10,763 nucleotides of DNA from GCA-003244245 sp035714625. GTDB lineage: Bacteria; Actinomycetota; Actinomycetes; Mycobacteriales; Pseudonocardiaceae. The stretch is taken from NCBI GenBank assembly GCA_035714625.1, contig DASTLT010000010.1, positions 1-10,763 on the forward strand, in the 5' to 3' direction. Shown here piece by piece: positions 5,975 to 10,763 of the stretch (position 1 is the first letter of the stretch; every line of letters begins with the position of its first letter). Both the position numbers and the translations under genes were made by a program. The notes below the pieces were generated by a model, which did not search any database, was not told the origin of the DNA, and saw nothing but the letters and a program-made list of their open reading frames with translations.

Positions 5975-6345
5975 TCCCCCGCTCTTGCACGACCCCGCCC
6001 CCGGCTGGCGCACCGGGTCGGCGCCTGCTGGTGGCGGTCCCGCTGGCGGTACTGGTCCTCGTGCTGACCCCGTCGGCGGCGCACGCCGAGTCCGTTCAGG
6101 TGCTGGCGCTGGCCGCGTCGGTGACCGAAGTGCTCGACAACATCCGCAACTGGATCATGGGCCTGCTCGCCGGTCTGGCCACGGTGTTCCTGTCCATCGG
6201 CGGCGTCCGCTACGTGATGGCCAGCGGTGATCCCGGAGAGGTCGAGAAGGCGAAAACAGCCTTCAAGTCCGCCGGATGGGGCTATGGCCTGGCCGCGCTC
6301 GCCCCACTGGTCGTGGAAATCCTCAAGGGGATCGTGGGGGCCTGA
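5965..6345 (+). CDS. VirB2/TrbC-like T4SS pilin
   Basis: 126 residues with the layout of a small conjugative pilin. A positively charged start leads to a hydrophobic signal segment (LLVAVPLAVLVLVLTP, 21-36) and a signal peptidase site after AHA-41, leaving a mature protein of about 85 residues. Two membrane helices follow, IMGLLAGLATVFLSIGGVRYVMA (64-86) and WGYGLAALAPLVVEILKGIV (105-124), joined by the short charged loop SGDPGEVEKAKTAFKSA that is characteristic of actinobacterial T4SS pilins. GGAGGTG about 5 bases before ATG 5965 decides the start within a longer open frame. The start overlaps the preceding gene, and the VirB6-like gene begins 3 bases after the stop. It would sit in the membrane as a precursor of, or component in, a surface filament or channel. 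Confidence 0.88.
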   Translation: MRLIPRSCTTPPPAGAPGRRLLVAVPLAVLVLVLTPSAAHAESVQVLALAASVTEVLDNIRNWIMGLLAGLATVFLSIGGVRYVMASGDPGEVEKAKTAFKSAGWGYGLAALAPLVVEILKGIVGA

Positions 6346-6348
6346 TCC

Positions 6349-7587
6349 ATGACCCGCACCGCGCCGGGCCCGCGCTGTCCCTCTGGTCAGCCAGCCACAG
6401 CAGGACGCCCCGCCGGGTCTGGCTGGCGGCGCGTGGCCCGGACCCTGGCCCTGGCTCTGACCCTGGCCGTCGTGCTGGTCGGCCTGCTCCCGGGCATTGC
6501 CGGGGCTCAGCCCAGCACGCCCACCCCACCGGATGCGCCGTCGACGACCGCACCGAACCCCTGTCTGCACCCACTACCTGGCCAGCCGCCGCCACCGGAC
6601 TGCATCCCGCAACCCGTGCCCTCCTCCATGCCGAGCCCTGGCCCGGTGCCGGGGCAGGTGCCGGGGCAGGGCAGCTCGCCGGAGAGTACCTGCGGCATCA
6701 CCGATATCGGCGCCTGCATCACCGAGGCCATCAACAACTTCTTTCGTAGCGTCATTACGGCGGCCCTCAACCCGCTGTTGGAGCTGCTGTCGAAGACCCT
6801 GCTGACCACCCCGACCCTGGATTCCCTACCGCGCATCGGTGAACTGTGGACTCAGTCCTGGCAGATCGTGCTCGCCTGCTACTCGATCGTGGTGCTCCTA
6901 GCCGGTGTCCTCGTGATGGCCCACGAGTCGGTCCAGACCCGGTACTCGATCAAAGAGATCGCCCCGCGGCTCGCCATCGGATTCCTAGCCAGCGCGCTGT
7001 CCCTGTTCGTCGCCGACAAGGCCATCAAGCTGGCCAACGCCCTAGCCGAGGCGGTGATGGACGACGGTGTTGATACGAACACAGCCGCCGAGACCTTGAA
7101 GGCCATTACTCTGGGTGCGCTCAATGACGGGATCTTCTTCATCTTTATGGGGATCTTCCTGGTCGGCATGCTGATCGCGTTGCTGGTCACCTACGCCATC
7201 CGCGTCACCTTGACCATCGTCCTCGTCGCCGGTGCACCACTGGGGCTGATGTTCCACGGGCTACCGCAAACCGAGTGGATCGCCTACCTGTGGTGGAAGG
7301 CGTTCGGTGGGTGTCTGGCAATCCAAATAGTCCAGAGCCTTACGTTGATCACCGCGATGCGGGTGTTCCTGGCGCCGGGTGGCTTCACGCTTCTCGGTCC
7401 GACGGCGACTGGCCTCGTCAATCTCATCGTGAGCCTGGCGTTGATGTACATCCTGGTCAAAATCCCATTCTGGATCCTGGGGTCACTGCGGCAGGGCCAC
7501 CGCCGGTCCTTTGTCGGCGGAGTCGCGCGAACCTACGTCACCGCGCGGACCCTTGCCTTGCTTCCCCGGTTTCGCCACTCGCGGTGA
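6349..7587 (+). CDS. VirB6/TrbL-like polytopic membrane channel protein
   Basis: 412 residues. A signal-like hydrophobic segment (32-50, ending GIAGAQ) is followed by a long Pro-rich stretch (54-112) with two tandem VPGQ units, then CGITDIGAC (115-123). Multiple membrane helices follow at about 172-191, 205-223, 260-281, 284-301, 318-340 and 354-378, with a basic C-terminal tail. The order and the conserved-looking APLGLMFHGLPQTEWIAYLW part (296-315) match the TrbL/VirB6 proteins found in actinobacterial T4SS. These form the inner-membrane part of the translocation channel. The ribosome site is weak (GGGGG about 10 bases before ATG 6349), and the gene follows the pilin stop by 3 bases, so translation probably depends on coupling. 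The family call is based on topology and neighbours. Confidence 0.85.
   Translation: MTRTAPGPRCPSGQPATAGRPAGSGWRRVARTLALALTLAVVLVGLLPGIAGAQPSTPTPPDAPSTTAPNPCLHPLPGQPPPPDCIPQPVPSSMPSPGPVPGQVPGQGSSPESTCGITDIGACITEAINNFFRSVITAALNPLLELLSKTLLTTPTLDSLPRIGELWTQSWQIVLACYSIVVLLAGVLVMAHESVQTRYSIKEIAPRLAIGFLASALSLFVADKAIKLANALAEAVMDDGVDTNTAAETLKAITLGALNDGIFFIFMGIFLVGMLIALLVTYAIRVTLTIVLVAGAPLGLMFHGLPQTEWIAYLWWKAFGGCLAIQIVQSLTLITAMRVFLAPGGFTLLGPTATGLVNLIVSLALMYILVKIPFWILGSLRQGHRRSFVGGVARTYVTARTLALLPRFRHSR
6646..6669 (+). repeat. Tandem duplication of 12 bases inside the VirB6-like gene
   Basis: GTGCCGGGGCAG occurs twice back to back (6646-6657 and 6658-6669) and encodes VPGQ-VPGQ in the Pro-rich segment after the signal region. 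The identical codons indicate a recent in-frame duplication. Confidence 0.85.
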
Positions 7588-7595
7588 GGAGGTGA
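7587..7595 (+). promoter_or_regulatory. Strong ribosome binding site that sets the GTG start of the PrgI-like gene
   Basis: AGGAGGTGA begins on the last base of the preceding stop codon, and its AGGAGG core ends 7 bases before GTG 7600. It is among the strongest Shine-Dalgarno matches in the window and makes the GTG start convincing. Confidence 0.85.
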
Positions 7596-7599
7596 CGAC

Positions 7600-8730
7600 G
7601 TGAGCCAACCGGTGCGCATTCCGGCTGATGTGGACCGTGAGGACCGGGTGATCGCGAACCTCACCGCGCGGCAGGTGCTCCTGCTCACCGTGACCGCCAT
7701 CCTGCTTTACGGCGGGTGGTCGATCACCCGAACCGTCGTCCCGCTGGGGGTGTTCCTCATCCTGGCCGTCCCGGTCGGCGCCGCCGCAGTACTGCTGGTG
7801 CTGGGCCAGCGCGATGGCATCACCCTGGACCGGCTGGTGCTCGCAGCGATCCGACAGCGGCTCAGCCCGCGGCATCAGGTCGCCGCCCCCGAGGGTGTTC
7901 GTCCCGCGCCGCCGTGGCTGACCAGCCAGGTCGACGCCGGGGACGAGGCGGCGGGCTCGGCGGCTGGCATCTGTCCGGCGGCGCTGCGTCTTCCCGCCAA
8001 GGGGGTCACCGAGACCGGAGTGGTCGACCTCGGCCGTGACGGGCTCGCGGTCATCGCGGTCGCCTCGACGGTGAACTTCGCGCTGCGCAGCCCGGCTGAG
8101 CACGAGGCGCTGGTCGCCTCCTTCGGCAGATACCTGCACAGCCTGACCGCCCCGGTTCAGGTGCTCATCCGCACCGAACGTCTCGACCTGTCCAGCCAGA
8201 TCGGCGAGCTTCGCCAGGCCGCGGGCGGGCTGCCGCATCCGGCGCTGGAGACCGCCGCCGCAGAGCACGCCGACTACCTCACCGAGCTCGGGGGCAGCAG
8301 TGACCTGTTACGCCGGCAGGTCCTCCTCGTATTACGGGAGCCGCTGGGGCTCACCGGGCCCCCCGACGCGCTGGGCGGCACCTCTGCGCTGGGCGGGTGG
8401 GCGGCCAAACCCAAACCGGGCACACCAGCAGGCCACAGCGAGGACACCACCCGGCACGCAGCCCAGGCCCGGTTGGTGCGGCGCCTCACCGAAGCCGCCG
8501 AGCTGCTCTCCCCCGCCGGGATCGTGGTCACCGCACTCGATGCCGGGCAGACCACGGCTGTGCTGGCAGCCAGCTGTAACCCGGATTCGCTGATCCCCCC
8601 CTCAGCCGGGCTTGCCGGAGCCGACGAGGTCATCACCGCCGCACCCGCCGGGGACAACTGGCAATTCGGGTGCAACAAAAGGGCAGCACTGGACGAGAGG
8701 CCGGCACCGGACCCGAGGCCAGCACTATGA
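7600..8730 (+). CDS. PrgI-like T4SS protein fused to a VirB4-N-terminal-like domain
   Basis: 376 residues. The N-terminus VRIPADVDREDRVIANLTARQV (5-26), followed by two membrane helices (27-43 and 46-68), is the hallmark of PrgI-family proteins, which occupy the VirB3 position in Gram-positive T4SS. A cytoplasmic part follows. VVDLGRDGLAVIAVAS (141-156), a long helix pair with FGRYLHSLTAPVQVLIR, and DLLRRQVLLVLRE (235-247) resemble the N-terminal domain of VirB4/TraC ATPases. A later part, RRLTEAAELLSPAGIVVTALDAGQTTAVL, matches the end of that domain. The ATPase half is encoded by the next gene, which starts on the ATGA overlap with this stop. The protein would anchor the ATPase to the membrane channel. 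PrgI assignment is firm; the VirB4-N comparison is from memory of the family pattern. Confidence 0.87.
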   Translation: MSQPVRIPADVDREDRVIANLTARQVLLLTVTAILLYGGWSITRTVVPLGVFLILAVPVGAAAVLLVLGQRDGITLDRLVLAAIRQRLSPRHQVAAPEGVRPAPPWLTSQVDAGDEAAGSAAGICPAALRLPAKGVTETGVVDLGRDGLAVIAVASTVNFALRSPAEHEALVASFGRYLHSLTAPVQVLIRTERLDLSSQIGELRQAAGGLPHPALETAAAEHADYLTELGGSSDLLRRQVLLVLREPLGLTGPPDALGGTSALGGWAAKPKPGTPAGHSEDTTRHAAQARLVRRLTEAAELLSPAGIVVTALDAGQTTAVLAASCNPDSLIPPSAGLAGADEVITAAPAGDNWQFGCNKRAALDERPAPDPRPAL

Positions 8731-10577
8731 GCCTGCCCGCGACCCGACCCTGGCGATGGACGCGCCGACGCACGCCCATATCGGCACCGGTGGGGTGTGG
8801 CGGCGCGTTCGCCCCCGATGCGCTCTCGGTCGGGGCCCGTCATCTCCAGGTTGGCAGCCAGTGGGCGGCCAGCTTCGCCGTCACGGGTTATCCCCGGGAG
8901 GTCCACCCTGGCTGGTTGGCGCCGCTGCTGACCTACCCCGGCCGGGTCGACGTCTGCCTGCACATCGAGCCGATCGACCCAGTGACCGCCACCCACAGGC
9001 TGAAAACCCAGCTCGCGAAGCTGGAAAGCGCCCGACGCTACACCCATGAGAAAGGCAAACTCCTCGACCCGGCCGTGGAAGCGGCCACCGAAGACGCGTA
9101 CGACCTGTCCTTCCGGGTCGCCCGCGGAGAAGGCAAGCTGTTCCGCGTCGGGCTCTACCTCACCGTGCACGCCCCCACCCGCGACACCCTGGCCGATGAG
9201 ATCGCCGCCCTCCGGTCACTCGCCGCCTCCCTCCTGCTCGATGCCAAGCCCACCACCTACCGCTCCCTACAAGGGTGGGTCACTACCCGGCCGATGGGCC
9301 TGGACCTTGTCGGTATGCGACGCACGTTCGACACCAGCGCCCTGGCGGCCGCGTTCCCCTTCACCAGCCCGGACCTGCCACCCCCCGACCCCGCCAGCGT
9401 GGCCGCGCCCTGCGGGGTGCTCTACGGGCTCAACATCGGCAGCCAAGGACTGGTGCACTGGGACCGGTTCGCCTGCGACAACCACAACAGCGTGGTCCTC
9501 GGACGCTCCGGAGCGGGCAAGAGCTATCTGGTCAAGCTGGAGCTGCTGCGCTCGCTCTACCGCGGCATCGAGATCGCCGTCATCGACCCCGAAGACGAAT
9601 ACGCCCGCCTCGCCCACGCCGTGGGCGGCACCCATGTTCATCTCGGTGCCCAGGGTGTGCGGCTCAACCCCCTGGATCTTCCCGTCCAGACCCGACCGGA
9701 CGGACGGCGCACCGCCCCACCCGACGCCCTGATCCGCCGGTCACTGTTCCTGCACACCGTGCTGGCCGTCCTGCTCGGCGGGGAACTGTCCGCACCCCAG
9801 CGGTCGGCGCTGGACCAGGCCATCACCGCGACCTACCAGAAAGCCGGGATCACCACCGACCCCCGCACCTGGACCCGTCCCGCGCCCCTGCTCCTCGACC
9901 TCGCGGACACCCTCGCCGCCTCCCCCCACCCGGTCGCCGTCGACCTCGCGGCCCGGTTGCACCCCTATGTCACCGGTGCCTTCGCCGGGATGTTCTCCGG
10001 GCCCACGACCACGTCCCCGCAGGGCCACCTGATCGTGTTCAGCCTGCGCGATCTCCCCGATGAACTCAAGCCCATCGGAACCTTGCTGACCCTGGATGCG
10101 GTCTGGGGGCGGGTGTCCACCCCCGCGATCCGCCGCCCCCGGCTGGTCGTGGTGGACGAAGCCTGGCTGTTGATGAACCAGCCTTCGGGCGCGGAGTTCC
10201 TGTTCCGGATGGCCAAAGCCGCCCGCAAACACTGGGCCGGACTCACCGTGGCAACCCAGGACACCGCCGACGTACTCGGCTCCGACCTCGGCAAAGCCGT
10301 CGTGGCGAACGCCGCCACCCAGATCCTGCTGCGCCAAGCACCACAAGCCATCGACGAGATCACCCGCACCTTCACCCTGTCCGACGGTGAGCGGCAGTTC
10401 CTGCTCTGCGCCGACCGCGGCCAGGGCCTGCTCTGCGCCGGGACGCAGCGCGTTGCGTTTCAGATCGTCGCTTCCCCCACCGAGCACCGCTTGGTCACGA
10501 GCGACCCGGCTGAATTGGCCGAGTACGTCGAGCACGACAACACCAGCGGAGAGGGATCCTTCATTGATCTCGATTAA
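8727..10577 (+). CDS. VirB4-like T4SS ATPase
   Basis: 616 residues; the energy-providing ATPase of the secretion system, acting at the inner face of the membrane. A VirB4 middle domain contains VTGYPREVHPGWLAPLL and a helical segment (about 85-180). The Walker A motif is GRSGAGKS at 259-266, followed by AVIDPEDEYARLA. Walker B is RLVVVDEAWLLM at 472-483, with the downstream GLTVATQDTADVLG and VVANAATQILLRQ segments usual for VirB4/TraC. ATG 8727 forms an ATGA overlap with the PrgI-like stop and has GAGG about 10 bases upstream; an in-frame GTG at 8670 would add 19 residues that do not look conserved. The N-terminal part is shorter than in single-chain VirB4 proteins, consistent with that domain sitting in the PrgI fusion. 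All nucleotide-binding residues are present. Confidence 0.95.
   Translation: MSLPATRPWRWTRRRTPISAPVGCGGAFAPDALSVGARHLQVGSQWAASFAVTGYPREVHPGWLAPLLTYPGRVDVCLHIEPIDPVTATHRLKTQLAKLESARRYTHEKGKLLDPAVEAATEDAYDLSFRVARGEGKLFRVGLYLTVHAPTRDTLADEIAALRSLAASLLLDAKPTTYRSLQGWVTTRPMGLDLVGMRRTFDTSALAAAFPFTSPDLPPPDPASVAAPCGVLYGLNIGSQGLVHWDRFACDNHNSVVLGRSGAGKSYLVKLELLRSLYRGIEIAVIDPEDEYARLAHAVGGTHVHLGAQGVRLNPLDLPVQTRPDGRRTAPPDALIRRSLFLHTVLAVLLGGELSAPQRSALDQAITATYQKAGITTDPRTWTRPAPLLLDLADTLAASPHPVAVDLAARLHPYVTGAFAGMFSGPTTTSPQGHLIVFSLRDLPDELKPIGTLLTLDAVWGRVSTPAIRRPRLVVVDEAWLLMNQPSGAEFLFRMAKAARKHWAGLTVATQDTADVLGSDLGKAVVANAATQILLRQAPQAIDEITRTFTLSDGERQFLLCADRGQGLLCAGTQRVAFQIVASPTEHRLVTSDPAELAEYVEHDNTSGEGSFIDLD
10548..10555 (+). 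promoter_or_regulatory. Ribosome binding site that decides a TTG start
   Basis: GGAGAGGG ends 8 bases before TTG 10564, inside the last codons of the VirB4-like gene. No ATG or GTG occurs near enough in that frame, so this site is the reason for choosing TTG. Confidence 0.65.
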
Positions 10578-10763
10578 GACAGCCCCCACCCCTGTTGATC
10601 TCTACACCGCGACTGCACTGCTCACGGCATCACCACTTCAGGACTACCTGCGGGACCCCTGGGGCACGATCCAGGCCGTGCTGAGTCACCTGCACGCCTG
10701 GGTCATCACCTGGGGTCCGATGGGGGCTCCGCTGACCGTGATCGGTGACTCGGTGCTGCTGCT
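10564..10763 (+). CDS. Start of next T4SS gene, probably the VirD4/TraG-type coupling protein (cut by window edge)
   Basis: 66 codons are visible from TTG 10564, in a different frame from the VirB4-like gene and overlapping it by 14 bases. The N-terminal 45 residues are soluble (LYTATALLTASPLQDYLRDP, 13-32). A hydrophobic stretch then begins (WVITWGPMGAPLTVIGDSVLLL) that looks like the first membrane helix. In actinobacterial T4SS operons the gene after VirB4 is commonly the coupling protein, a membrane-anchored ATPase that hands the relaxase-DNA complex to the channel. The Walker motifs that would prove this lie outside the window, so function rests on position and the N-terminal membrane segment. 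The reading frame is open to the end. Confidence 0.55.
   Translation, partial: MISIKTAPTPVDLYTATALLTASPLQDYLRDPWGTIQAVLSHLHAWVITWGPMGAPLTVIGDSVLL

Noticed and set aside
1..10763. CRISPR array, tRNA, rRNA, insertion sequence, relaxase, oriT or att site
   Set aside because: Looked for and not seen. There are no regularly spaced repeats, no tRNA cloverleaf, no transposase gene, and no relaxase motifs in any plausible frame. The att site, if near the integrase, lies beyond the left edge.

Overview
The window is GC-rich throughout, with strongly GC-biased third codon positions, GTG/TTG starts and dense overlapping genes. This fits a high-GC actinomycete, probably of the Pseudonocardia/Amycolatopsis/Saccharopolyspora kind; the genus is inferred from overall character only. 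The content is that of an integrative conjugative element, or an integrated plasmid, that transfers DNA through a type IV secretion system (T4SS). It is not the FtsK/TraB-type transfer typical of many Streptomyces elements.

The left half (1-4482) reads leftward. In transcription order it holds: two degenerate methyltransferase-fold proteins (4482-3610 and 3617-2664); an intact beta-class DNA N4/N6 methyltransferase (2664-1429); a 309-base gap; two small orphan proteins (1119-916 and 854-636); and a large serine recombinase whose C-terminal part runs off the left edge (639-1). The three methyltransferase genes are coupled by overlaps of 8 and 1 bases, and the 72-residue protein overlaps the recombinase start by 4 bases. 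This half looks like an integration and DNA-modification module.

The centre (4483-4960) is a 478-base divergent non-coding region. It contains two related palindromes (GCC[A/G]CTTTAAGTG), a GTGA-capped hairpin, an 8-base inverted repeat around the most AT-rich spot of the window, and a good Shine-Dalgarno sequence. It is the likely control region for both directions.

The right half (4961 to the end) reads rightward and is a T4SS operon: a sigma-70-like DNA-binding protein, a small VirB2-like pilin with a signal peptide, a VirB6/TrbL-like polytopic channel protein, a PrgI-like (VirB3-position) protein fused to a VirB4-N-terminal-like domain, a VirB4-like ATPase with clear Walker A and B motifs, and the beginning of a TTG-started gene that by position is probably the VirD4/TraG-type coupling protein. 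Together these would make a pilus or channel and its motor in the cell envelope. No relaxase, oriT, tRNA or att site could be identified inside the window.

The most unusual feature is the tandem of two methyltransferase paralogues that have lost the catalytic SPPY motif (one has also lost the SAM-binding motif), co-transcribed with an intact methyltransferase. Also notable are the paired palindromes and the sigma-like first gene in front of the secretion operon.
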